The notes below the pieces were generated by a model. The model did not search any database. It was not told the DNA's origin and was given only the letters and a program-made list of their open reading frames with translations. A stretch of 64,000 nucleotides of DNA from contig NC_090698.1 in NCBI RefSeq assembly GCF_040954835.1, positions 68,083,284 through 68,147,283 on the forward strand. Direction: 5' to 3'. Position numbers and translations under genes: made by a program. Source of the DNA: Lepisosteus oculatus (lineage: Eukaryota; Chordata; Actinopteri; Semionotiformes; Lepisosteidae). Below, in pieces: positions 50,519-62,773 of this stretch (its first letter is position 1; each line of letters starts with the position of its first letter).

Positions 50519-51015
50519 AGAATCCTTCACTCAGGCTTGCATTATTATTATGCTTTTTATTTCTTGTAATGTTTTTGTGCCACTCAAGTTTCCATACATT
50601 TAAAAAACCACACAGACTGCAACTCAACTGTATATGGTAAATAAATAGTTTTCTTTATCTCTGCAACAGTACAGAATTGTCTTAACTCTTCTGCTGTTGA
50701 GAATTATAGCAGAATTTAAAGATAAAACCACAGTTTCTTTAAAGCTGTTTTGTAAAATGTTTAGAACAAAAGTCTTATTGGTTTTTATGTGTGCACATGC
50801 AAGTATGCCTACCAACTTGCTAAATAAATAAAAAATAGTAACTGTGCTATAAGGACATTTTTGCCATTGCCTCTTTGCATCAACTCAAGACTCATAAGGA
50901 GTCTTCATCTGTCTTAAATAGCAGTGAAATTTTTACTTGTAGTGCTAAGAAAGTGTATAGAATATCAGGAGAGACTGTGAAACTTACAATAATTTAATTA
51001 TGTTAAGAACATTCA

Positions 51016-51420
<405 letters not shown>

Positions 51421-53869
51421 AACAAACATGTTAGACATACTAAGAGGCGTCTTCTCATTCTTATGAGACCTTAAGAACAGTTACAAATTAATGTTCTCGT
51501 GACAAAGGGATTCAGTTTCTGAGAATATACTTCCTTAGGGGCTGGCAAGAGCTGGCAATGAAGAACGCTAGAGAAAATGTGCTCAAAGGAAGAGAGAAAA
51601 AGACTGAATTATATTCAAGACAAAAGATGTGACTATACTGTAGGTATTAAAATATTTTAGCACTGTTTCATGGGCTATTGGTCTCAAGGCTCCAACTGGC
51701 ACTCAAGACTCCTAAAATATGCTATACAGGCTTCTGTACAGCTGTATATAGCTGTATAATATTATACACTCTATATATATATATGTTTCTATAAATAATA
51801 AATCTCAGTAATAAATTATTGCATATATACCACTCCTTACTTTGACCAGGAGGGGATGTTCTACTAATGAATTACAGTTAGGTCTCCTAATCTGCATGTT
51901 TTTGGTTTGGTTTTGTATATGCTACACGCTGGAAAGTAGTGAATAGTGTTTTGTTGACACACAGGCATCTGGGTAATCTTTCACTCAGTGTTCTTCACCT
52001 CCCATTGTCTTCATTATTTTATTCTGATTATATTGTAGAAAGTCAATAAAACCCTAAAAGAAAGTTTCTGTGTAAAAAAGCAAAAATATTGTATGTATAA
52101 CATCATAAATAAAACCTTGTTAAAGTAATTAAGAAACTAAAAACAAAACTGTCAACCTTAATATTAAAAAAATAGAATTATTAAATGAAACAGTCTAAAA
52201 TAAATCATCAACTGATCAACTGAAAACCTAAATAAGCATAACAAATATTTGTATTGTTGTACTGTGACATACAAGAATATATTAGAAATGGTACTTAAAA
52301 GGCTCACAGAGTAAAAGGTCCAAAGACAACTGTGTAGTTTAGATGTATCTGTGGGCACATTTTCCACACCATTTACCACCCACCACTAATAACAGTCTTT
52401 CCTTAGCATTTTGCATAAGCATTAACAAATGTTTAGGTTAAAAATGACTTTTAGTACAACCATTTAAAAATCTTACATAAATATATATATATATGTGCAA
52501 TTGTTTTTATTTGGGAGTTCAGCCCTCTGGCTAAGAGTGGGCCTGGGATACCTTTACTTACATTCTTATGGGGAATTAGTATTTAATTTATGCACTAATC
52601 TACACAGCATAATAATTGAGAACTATTGTACCTACGCTGGTCACACCAAACAGCCAATATGCACCAGCTACCCCACTACACAGCTTATACAGTAGAGAAG
52701 TCACAAACTGCTTCACCAATTGAAAATGTGGAAGGTCTGTATCAAACTGGGTACTTGCGGTTAAAGCAGGTCAGAATATGAACGAATTGCCAACTTGTGG
52801 ATTGAGTGCAGGTTGATTCCTATTGACTTGTGGTAAATTAATATATTTAATTGAATCTACATCCAAGAATGCAGCTCAGTCTTTCTTGTCAGTACATGAC
52901 AATGAAGGGCAAGATTTGTATTACCCATCTGAACAGAAGAGAACAAGAGTAATTAATCAGAAGCCCTCTTTAGAACATTTGTATTAGACAAGCATTAAAG
53001 AAAAGGATCAAATCTGACAGCCTTTCCTACTGAGACATAAATGCCACACAAGTCACTAAATAGCAAATATTAAATTTTAAAAATATGTCTTGTTGAATAA
53101 ACATTTCCTGACTGACTCAACAGTACAGTAGAAAAAAAATGTTAGAGCAAGAGTGCTCTCTGTTGGTGGTTCTGGGTAGTACTGCGACTAAATAAGCTTG
53201 ACTGCATCTTTTCAAGTGTGATTCAATTTGGCAGATCTCTGCTAATGAATAACAGCCACAATAATTATGAACTGCCAATCCATTAGAATCTGTTTCCAGT
53301 GTCTTTCTGGAATTGCGATTAGGGCAGCAGATATGGTCTATGGGAAGCCTCAGAAACACTACTGGTAGTAAAAGCATTTCTTTAAGGCCAGGAAGTGCTA
53401 GGGCCCTTGCATGTTTAATCTGATCCATTATCTCATGTTTATTGTTTCTATCTTTTTTAACCAGAGGTCAGTATAAACTTTCTCTATTGCACTTGGAATA
53501 CTGAGCCTGTAATTGTTGTAAGGTGATGGTCAATCAATTTTGGAATCAGTACAATTTCATTCAACTTTATATGGATCACTAATGACACATTGGTGTTTGA
53601 TCACTGAATAAGTAGATGTGTATTTCTGCAGCACACAATGCAAATTAAATTCCTCTTATAGGCAACTGAACAACTATGACTATGATAAACCAAACAGTGT
53701 AGGAGGACATTGGCAAAAAAGGAACAAAATATTCTAAGCGGTACTGCCATAGACCTAGGCATGAATGGTAGGTACATGTACTGTATATACATGTACATAA
53801 ATAAATAGAATTTACATCATACTGTACAAAGATATACATATACTGTATACTGTACATACTGAGTTTAAA

Positions 53870-54127
53870 TGAGGTATTTTTCAGCAACTCACTGACTTTT
53901 GGTGAACGTGCCTTTTCTGTCACTGCTCCAGTGTTGTGGAATGACCTTCCTTAGACTTTACAAGAGATGTCTTTAACTCTCTTCAAATATACATTTAAAA
54001 CTTACCTTTTTACCGAGTCTATGTCTGATTGCCTACAATCTGTATGCCTTTGTTTTTTCATTTACTTTTATTGTACTTTTGTTTGTCTTTTTCTTTATTC
54101 ATGGTGTACAGTGTCCTGTTGTTGTTG

Positions 54128-54184
<57 letters not shown>

Positions 54185-54200
54185 ATTTTGTGCAATAAAG
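53870..54200 (+). mobile_element. L2-like LINE 3' end (plus)
   Basis: GAACGTGCCTTTTCTGTCAC, TGCTCCAGTGTTGTGGAATG, ACCTTCC encodes (E)RAFSVTAPVLWNDLP, a hallmark of LINE ORF2 ends. It is followed by the short LTLFKYTFKTYLF segment and a 3' UTR ending CAATAAAGCTTAATC after the microsatellite. Confidence 0.75.
54117..54180. repeat. (TTG)n(TTA)n microsatellite
   Basis: Several TTG units followed by about 16 TTA/ATT units, at the 3' end of the L2-like fragment. Confidence 0.95.
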
Positions 54201-54440
54201 CTTAATCATTAGATAAATTGAGCATCAAAAGAAACTCCCATCATAAAGTTATCAAGAAAATGAACTTTTTTGTAGTACAGTAAGGTCACTTACATTTTAT
54301 TGTACAGACATGACAATGGTAAATTCATTTTCCAAATTCTCATTGTTCATAAATAGGATTAATCCACAAGCAGTCTATTGTGAAATTCACATGGTACTAA
54401 TGTAATTAATCAAAAGCCTGCTTTAGAACATTTGTATTAG

Positions 54441-54704
54441 GATCACTGTATTGGCCACATACAATTTCTTGTATTAGGAATTTGTCTTTTCGCATACCTC
54501 ATCTTGCTCTCCATGAAACACACAGACAGGGAGAGAAGCTTGGGGTCAGAGCGCAGGACAGCCATTTATACGGCACCCCTGGAGCAGTTAGGGTTAAGGG
54601 CCTTGCTCAGGGGCCCAAAAGAGTAGGATTCCTCTGCCGGCCATGGGATACGAACTGGCAACCTTCCAGCCACAGGCGCAGATCCTTAGCCACAACGAGC
54701 ATTA
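54441..54704 (-). mobile_element. tRNA-derived SINE, copy 3 (minus)
   Basis: GATCACTGTATTGGCCACAT (tail), GTTAGGGTTAAGGGCCTTGC and GATACGAACTGGCAACCTTC (reversed B box) match the copies at 12373 and 41898. The extreme 5' end of the head is missing. Its flanks match an uninterrupted paralogous sequence at 52945-53000. Confidence 0.85.
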
Positions 54705-55029
54705 AAGTGTCCACATTTGTAAACAATGCAAACCGTATGTCTGTTACCTATTCCTCATTGAGCCCTGGACAAGTATTGTATATACCTTGCTCACTGGTCT
54801 GTGCTTTAGATGTCACTATAAAGTTATATTGATGATCTACATTCCTGTACTGTATGATTAAAAAAAATAGGTAAAAATTAAGAATGAGCAAACACACGAC
54901 AGATGATGTTTAATGTAGACAGGTGTAGTGTCTTGGATATAGAGATAAAAATGTAAACTATAAATACAAATTGGAAACATAAATAAAAGCACTTGGGTGT
55001 TTATGTTTACAGTACATAACATTTATATT

Positions 55030-55680
55030 TTCTTGGGGAAGCAATTAAAATGGTAAATAAAATGCTAGGTTATATAGTTTCCAGTGTTGTATGTGTTTTT
55101 TGCTCCTTGGGAGTTTTAATTTAACAGAATTTAAATGGATGTTCCGTTAAATTTGTGTATCAAACTATTAAGGCCGCATTTAGAATATTGTGTACAATTC
55201 TGTTCACCACATTGCATGAAAGATATTGTTCCTGCGACATTATTCCAGAGAAGAGCAACCAGAAACATTTCAGGGCTTAAGAGAATGTCAAACATTGTCA
55301 GGTTGAAGACTTTTTAGTTTATAAAAGAAAAGAGGGAGTCTGATGCATGCGTTCGCAATCCTCAAGGGCATTGACAAAGGTACCAGAATGGATTTGTTCA
55401 GAATGTACAGCAAAACACAAACCAGAAAGCACTATAGAAATTACATTGAAGTACATTTAAAAGTGAGAATGGGACGTTCTTTGTTTCCCAAAAGGTTATG
55501 GAAGTCAGGAACAAGCTTCTCAGCCATGTTGTTGAAGTCGATACCCTGGCTACCTTCAAAGCACAGCTGGATAAGATCCTTGGATCAATTAACTACTAAC
55601 TACCAAATAGGCTAGGTGAGCAGAATTGCCTCCTCTCATATATACTGTAACATGTCCTATATTCCTATGCTTTCTGGACG
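55030..55680 (+). mobile_element. LINE ORF2 C-terminal part and tail (CR1/L2 type, plus)
   Basis: Pieces in several frames read VNKMLGYIV, LLRPHLEYCVQFCSP (55170-55215), KRATRNISGLK, FAILKGIDKGTRMDLF and GRSLFPKRLWKS. Then come NKLLSHVVEV- and LATFKAQLDKILGSIN-like segments. The tail has GCAGAATTGCCTCCTCTCAT and ends CCTATATTCCTATG. It is the fullest copy of the family also seen at 1968, 8655, 16108, 31260 and 51250. It is frameshifted and dead. The ORFs at 55135-55317 and 55343-55615 are parts of it. Confidence 0.8.
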
Positions 55681-56845
55681 TTTAGTGGTAAACAATGAGT
55701 TTCAATATCATGTTATTTAATTAACATGAAATATCACACTAATGTTTCACTTAAAACAAAAGACATCTGATTTTAAAACAATTTCAAGATGTGACATAAA
55801 TAAAACTTGTATGTAATTGTGGGAAGAAAACAAAGCAACCTGACATTTTAGTTAAATCACAAAATATTCAGATAATGAAGAATTTTTGACGGCACTCATG
55901 ATTTCTGCAGCAATGCCTGGAAAACCCGAATCAGAAAGCCACTGAAGTGTACCAAAGTGAAGGATGCAATGATATTTCACCACAAAAACAGTGTCTCACA
56001 GCACTTATCAGCAGTTTATGGCCCTGATTCACTGAACTGGAAAAGTTACTGGGCATCTGGCATGCACTTCCTGCTGTTAGGACCAACTGGTCACTGAAGG
56101 AAGTGCAGTCAGTTAAAAAAAGACATGTCAAGTACAACAAAAACTATGACCAAAATAAACTGTGTGCACTCTATATGTCTCTGAGCCTCTCATCCATACA
56201 CCCTGCTAGTGAAAACTTTTTACTCTGAACGATTTTTTGGGTAGGACTGCCACTCAAAATGCTTCCAGATGCTTCAATATTTCAAGTTTTCTCTCTAAAA
56301 AGGTAAACTGATTTTTTTTTAATTTAAGTGTGATTTATTTAGTTTTGTGATAGTGATTGTTTTTTCCTGGCTGAGGTTGGTATATTATTTTAAGGAACAT
56401 TAAAAATGAATTTAAAAGAAAGACATCCATAGATGATGTTTTTTTTATCAAAATGGTCTCTGGTGCTGCATTCAATATCAACCAACAAAAAACTCATAAA
56501 AGACTAAAAACACTACAAAATATTTGTTATTATTTAAATTAAACTAACAGTAGCATGCAGTATTGGTGCCCATGGTAATCAGATAAATTCAACGCTACCT
56601 AACCATTTGTGTACTTTTTTGGTTAATTGGTAAGATCATAAAATAAGATTTCAATACAAGGCTTCTAGCATTCTATCAATATTAATAAGCAGACTTGAAA
56701 TTGAAAAAAATGGTCCTAGTTGCAGTTATCACTATAACTTTCTGAGGTGCATTTTTTTCTATTCTTGTGATGTACTGTGTCTGTGGCAAAGAGAGCTTGT
56801 TTACACATGAGCTTGTGGTAATTTGAAAAGAAAAAAGTAGCATAC

Positions 56846-56994
56846 TTAATGGTGTGGTCCCAGATCTTTACAGTCCAGTCAGAGCTGCAAGAAATGAAGA
56901 CTTTAGGGTGGAAATGGTTCCAACGTACTGCGTCCACAGCCATGTTATGGGCATCATAGGTCTCCAAGAACTGGCTGGAATAGGCTTTGGAACA
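56846..56994 (-). CDS. dnai1: dnai1 coding exon (WD blade)
   Basis: The acceptor TTGTTTCAG precedes TGT at 56994, and the donor is ATTAA|GTATGC. The exon encodes [40 protein letters not shown] and TVKIWDHTI plus two bases of a split codon. Human has [20 protein letters not shown] here. The [11 protein letters not shown] stretch is a canonical WD signature. Confidence 0.97.
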
Positions 56995-59716
56995 CTGAAA
57001 CAACATGGCAAAAATGTTAATATATTATTAACATTTATAACAGATAAAAAGTCCTCATTCAAGGTTCGTGAAGATGTTCTGCATTCATTTGTAACAAATA
57101 CAGAAACGTATAAACTTTCTCTGATTTACATTTCATTCTCTTAATTTTTAATTACAAGAACTTGTTTTTTATTTGCTCATTTGTACATTTGCTCATGATG
57201 ATACCTATATAAATATATGATACAGTACATACTATATCAGGGAACCCATGTAATTACTGTAAACAAAATTGTCGAACATTCCTAGATAGCAGAGGTATCC
57301 TCCAAAATATTCATACACTTAATCATTTTTAAAGTTAATTTAGCCTAGAAAATGCAAGTTAAAATAACATTTTTCAACATTTCTGAATTTAAATTAAATA
57401 AAAATGCATGAAATGATACTGAATATAACTGTAAAATAATACTAAATACATAAACTGTAGATACACAATGTTTTGTCTACCCTTTACCCTTTAAATATGT
57501 TAAAAATCCATCCATCCATGTTCTAATGGCTTTAACTAATACAGAGTTTAAAGTTATGTTTAAAATAAATACTGTAAATTTAATATTAAACACATGGTAT
57601 TCTGAACAACATAGCTACTGTATAGCTACAGGACTGCAGTGGGAATTTTAAGTGGTAGTGAGGTACAGTAGGTGAAGAAGAATCAACTCATTCTGACTCC
57701 AGCCTAATCCCAAAGCCAGGGCAAGGGACTGTCAGGCAAAGGACATCTTTCTTAGTATACTCATTCCCTGCTGGTTTCAATACATATCAAATGTTCAAAA
57801 AAATATTTGGTAAGAAGTGTACAATACATCAAGTAATGCTGACTTTATTTTTTCATGGTGTCCCAGCTGAGCTCAGTGGAAGAGAAAAAAGAAATTCAGT
57901 TTGAGGAAACTCAGGGGATGTTTTTTATATAAGTGACCAACAAATAATCAAGCTTGTTTCTTTTTTTTTCTATTTGTTCACTAATGGCTTCAATTACATT
58001 TTCAAAGCATTACTACATTGATTATATCAAATTAATCAAATTATGTTAAAAGGTTAACAGCTGTTATAGCAAAGGAATTGTAAAGTAAAATGCATTCAGG
58101 GCAGGTGACTGATATGCTTAGAGATACATTGGTGGGGTGGAGGGGAGTCCCCATTACCCATGTAAAGTGTTTTAAATGGAGCTATATAAATGTAAGGAGT
58201 TATTATTATTATAATTAATGTTCAATCAAACTGTGAAACAATAAAGCCAAAGAAGAAAAACATTGTGGATACTTAAAAAAACGTTTCAGAACTGGATTCC
58301 AAAATGTATGTACAACACCCATTCAGTGGAGAGATATTTAAATAAAAAATAAGAGTGTGAAGAGGATTCAAATTTCAGATTATAGTCTTCACAAAGCAAT
58401 ATTTATCTAGACCAATCTATAGGAAATGCCTCAGCAGAACTACCTCAATCAGCCAGTGCTCTTATAGACTACATTTTGCCAGTTGTATGAAAGACATTTC
58501 TTGATGCTGTGTATTTACAGTGACAGTCGTGAAGCGAAAAGTCACTTTAATTAACTAGGGAAATGATAAGACCTGATTTTGTTTCTCTCAATGGATAAGT
58601 CTTACAGAACATTTCCTTTTAGAAAATGAAAAAATACCTTAAAAACTGTTGCTTGTAAAACAGTCTGTAGTTTGGCAATAAAATGTACTTTAATTTTAAT
58701 TTACAATAGCAAACAACATGCCACTGTAATGTCACTTCTTGGTGATTTTTATAAAGATAAAGGAGTTTATTTGCGATATAAACATGTACAATAGGATTTT
58801 TGTGCTGTTCTCTCAGGACATGTATAGTACAGCAGACAACACCATACAATGACATACAATGTAGATAGTACATTACAAAACACTAAATAATAAATAATGA
58901 CAGGTTGTACAGACAACAAACAGAACAATTAATATGTGTTTTAGAAAGTCAAACTGTGGGGTGCAGAGGTGGTTTTCAGAACAACAATAACCTAATTTAT
59001 CATATGTTGTTTCATGTTAATAATATGTAAAAATACAGGAGACAGTAAAAATCTTGCACTAAATGCTTTTAATTTTAAAATGCTTTATCTTTTCACATCC
59101 CTCCACCTCCACTCTTAAAAACAGTCAGGGGGGTTCTGACGGCCTAGTCCTTACAGCCAGGTTGTCGAGTTCTCAGCCAGATGAGTAAAGCCAATAAATC
59201 AAACTAATTGGATTTACCTCTCTAATCCATTATAATTGGGATTATGCAATGGGACAATTATTGCATGGCACAGTAAAAGGCATCACAGCAGAAATAACTG
59301 TGACCCACAAATCATGAGGGATTGCCTGCACACCAGAAAATAAAAATGTGTTTACTGCACTATAATAGTTTCACAAGGACATTCTAAACCTAGCAATGCA
59401 AATGGAGTAATTGCCAGATGAATATGCCAGACGATATGTGTAATCATCCTCCATCTGAGTGCATGCTGTATATAGCATATGCACAGAAATATACTGTATG
59501 CACTTCATGTGTCTGGCCAGAGTGTGAGGTATATTAATGTGAATAAACCATGCATATGACTGATCATGCTGGCCAGGGATATTGCTTAGTTCAGGCAAGC
59601 AGAAACTCCATACTTATGCTTACTAGGACTAACAATACTGATATACTTTGCCATGCTGTATATAAAGTACTGAATATGAAGACTGTTCAAATATTCTTAT
59701 GTAACAGCAGTCTTAC
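56995..59716 (-). other. dnai1 intron (2.7 kb)
   Basis: AT-rich, no exon. A CATCCATCCATG remnant (57508-57520) belongs to the dispersed repeat family. A retroelement 3' end lies at 58100-58215. Confidence 0.7.
58100..58215 (+). mobile_element. Retroelement 3' end (TTATTATTATTATA tail)
   Basis: GGTGGGGTGGAGGGGAGTCC, CCATTACCCATGTAAAGTGT, GGAGCTATATAAATGTAAGG and AGTTATTATTATTATAA form the typical 3' end of the old interspersed family seen at 15645-16035. Confidence 0.6.
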
Positions 59717-59796
59717 CTTGTGTATTTTTCCTTCCTCTGTTCCTACCAAGAAGAGGTAGTCAATTTGTTTGTGGAAGTCAAAGGATGTTCCACATG
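59717..59796 (-). CDS. dnai1: dnai1 coding exon
   Basis: The acceptor CCTACAG ends at 59797 and the donor is AAG|GTAAGA at 59717/59716. The first two bases (CA) complete an Ala codon with the preceding G. The rest encodes [20 protein letters not shown] and EGKIHK, against human [26 protein letters not shown]. It ends in phase 0. Confidence 0.96.
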
Positions 59797-62020
59797 CTGT
59801 AGGAAGAAGTATAGAAACAGTGAATACCAACTGACAAATTATACTGTACATCTACAGTTTATATGACAGCATGTTAATACTACTGTAAATGTAGTTGAGA
59901 GTTAATTTAGCCAAAAAGAAAATGAGATATACGGTATCTCTTGGTTATCTTAAATACAGTCTATAATGACTCATGATATAGTTTTTGCATTTGAACCTTT
60001 AGGGCAGGTATACAGTATAGTGTAGGTTGCAGTTTTATAGCAACCACAATCCTATCTGAACACATTATGGAGTTATTAATAAACTGTTCAAAATTTTCCC
60101 AAAAACCTCAAATTTGTTAGCTTATAATTTCTTAAAAGTATTATTATTATTTAAATGTGTATATATTAAAAAGTTATTTTATATAAAAAAGCTTTAACTT
60201 CAAGTTCTACATCATATGAGATATTATTCTGTATGCATAAAATTTGGCAATGAACAAACCTGGCAGAAAATAAAATCCTATTTCATGTGTACCAAGCTGT
60301 ATTTAATTTGTCCAAAGACAAGATCCTAAAGTGTTTTTTTTTTATCAAACAAAGACCATGGCTAAATAATGCGACCAATCAACATGACATGAAAAAATAC
60401 TATTGTAACCCATGGCTTATTAGCCACCAAAATACAACAGGAATCAGTTTTGGAGAATTTTGCAAAAAATCCGCATAGAGAGGGAACTTGTCAGTACAGA
60501 ATTCCCTTTGACACAAGTACCTACAGTATCTGAATGTGTTGAGTTTTCACTGGGGGCTGGTTCACTTGAAAATTGTAATGCAAAAAAAAAATCCTCGGAA
60601 TAGGGCTTCTTTAACCTCATTGTTTTGTCATTCAGACAACTATGCCATTCAGATTCCTATACCATTATCATTACTTGTTTTATTCTATTACCACAAAACA
60701 AGATCAGTGTAAATGGAATGAAGCAGCTTAAGACACAATACATATGAGAGTAGAAAATGTTTTAAATCTTGGCTATGATCAACATGTTCATCAGAGACAG
60801 TCAGAGGTGTCATTAAGGAATTGTAGGTCTCAGCAGACAAAAGACAGTCGCTATAAAGAAATGTAAACTTGCTCCATTGCTCCAGGAACAGGTACCACAG
60901 CCTATGTTCCTCCCTGTACCGGGTGTCTTGAGTGATGTGGTGGTGCAGAGATGCCATGGAAGAACTGAGGAGATGAAAAATGAAGTTGCATTCCTGACAG
61001 ATGATGTGCTTAATGTAGTTTAAGAAACTGAGGAGGGAGAAAAACTTGTGTTCTGAACAGATGCCAAAGCGAAAGATGGTAATAAGATATATTAAAATGG
61101 TGTGTGGCAGTGTGGCACAGAGAGTGTTAGAATATAGGACAATTCCCAGAAGCTCAATAGAAGTGAGCTTTTGCCACAATGAGGGGTACTTTGAGATAAA
61201 AAACAAAACAAATCAAGAACCTGAGTGGGAGAGCGAAGAGAAAGGTTGATGAGATGAACACCGTCGAAAAGGTGTTTGGATGATGAATTAGTTCTCACAC
61301 TAAAGCACTTGGGAGCAGTCTGCAACTGGCAACTTGACCCTTTTGAGCACCAGGATGAATAGAGTCACCAGTGTGACACGGACAGCTGGGCAATCTTCGC
61401 CACAGTGCTCTTACAGACACCATTCGTCTCAATCTATAATCTATAATGTTTACTGTCTTTGTCTGCACCTTATGATTATATTGTATAAAATCCACTCAAA
61501 ACTATTTGTAAATAAAACACTGTTAATTTAAAGCTGACAGATTTTATCATGTGACATAGGTTTTGAAAGCATGAACAATGTGATTGTCACCTCAAAGTTT
61601 CTACCAAAATTACGACATACAAAATGTGTCTGCAATGATAGACTAAGACAAAATGCATTTTGATGTCCCATATTCACAGAGATTCTGTTTCACTTGACAT
61701 TGAAGATAACATAAATAACATCATTCAATGTGAAGATAACATATGTAGTGACTAAAAAAATCACGAATTACCTTTAGCAAAACCTGCGGATATTTGCATG
61801 TGAAGCTCATATCGTTTGTGCACAACAAGAAGTTACAATAAGAACTTGATACACAGTGTCCAAAAAATAAGACAAATTGATTAATGCAAATGTCTGAGGC
61901 AGATGTAGAAATAATAAGCTTTTCTGCCCTAATCTGATTGTTTTATAGAATAACAAGAGTGAGCAATTAGTGTGTCACGCAATAATTAGCTGGTCTCCTG
62001 ATTGGAGGTCCGGCTCATAC
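59797..62020 (-). other. dnai1 intron (2.2 kb) with a 172-codon ORF
   Basis: On the dnai1 sense strand an ORF of 172 codons (61206-60688) is the longest open frame in the window, with further open pieces upstream to 61495. It is rich in Leu, Ser, His and Phe and I recognise no domain. The segment is less AT-rich than its surroundings. It may be an eroded insertion or a chance frame, and no gene is claimed. Confidence 0.5.
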
Positions 62021-62108
62021 CCATGGTTTGCAGCTGCAGTCCCTCAGGCCCGTCCATCACTGCGCCTTCCCCAGACAGTTTGATGATATCTGTGTAAACC
62101 AGTTCATT
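62021..62108 (-). CDS. dnai1: dnai1 coding exon
   Basis: The acceptor CTTGCAG is followed by AAT at 62108, and the donor is ATGG|GTATGA. The exon encodes NELVYTDIIKLSGEGAVMDG, PEGLQLQTM plus the first base of a split codon. Human reads [30 protein letters not shown]. This inter-blade linker is the least conserved segment of the seven exons. Confidence 0.95.
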
Positions 62109-62683
62109 CTGCAAGCAGACCAGCAAATGTATATCAGAATTAATAGCTGCCCTCCAGAGAAACAAGCAAAATACTGATTTTGAACACAGTGGAGCTAGCC
62201 AACTGCTAAGTTGCAATAAATCCCAAGTGCCAGGCAATGAAATCCTGTCATTTAAACACACCAAGTGATGTCCTTAGAGATCTAGTCTTTTGATGTTTGT
62301 TTGATGTTTTTAGTAGGGTTTAGCAATTCACTGCACATTTCATCAGTTTTTCAAAGAGCACAAGTATGACAAAAGAGAAAGCTATTTTCTTTGGTACACT
62401 GCATTTTATGGAAAATGTAGGAATGCTCATATTCAGATGGATTCTGTGTAAACATAGAGTATATACTGCTAATACACTGTAGCTGAGATACAGAAACCAT
62501 TACAACAAATTACTGATTTCAGTACCTAAAAAAAATAGAGTAGTTTTATTGTGAAAATCATTAATTTGTATGTCAGAACTTAAAATGTTGAGTTCAATTT
62601 TCTAAAGATAAACCTTAAAAAGTGTCTAAATTATCTGTTGTATTTCAATGCTCAGGATTTCTAAGTTGTTATGTGCCAGTTAC
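62109..62683 (-). other. dnai1 intron (0.6 kb)
   Basis: The shortest intron in the window. It is AT-rich with no repeat recognised. Confidence 0.8.
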
Positions 62684-62773
62684 CTTCACAAGAGTCCAAG
62701 ACACAACTCGACCATCAGAGGACACTGAAAAGAAGTTATGATTGTTGTCCATATCATCTTTCTGCCACTTTAC
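62684..62773 (-). CDS. dnai1: dnai1 coding exon (most upstream in window)
   Basis: The acceptor CGTTTCAG is followed by GTA at 62773, and the donor is AAG|GTAACT. Thirty codons encode [30 protein letters not shown]. Human has [30 protein letters not shown]. The SSDGRVVSW stretch is a WD-type strand pair. Both ends are phase 0. Confidence 0.96.

Noticed and set aside
53117..53428. 103-codon minus-strand ORF inside a dnai1 intron
   Set aside because: It does not match any part of dnai1 and no splice sites frame it.
53967..54182. ORF ending in a poly-tyrosine run
   Set aside because: Translation of an L2-like LINE end and a TTA microsatellite.
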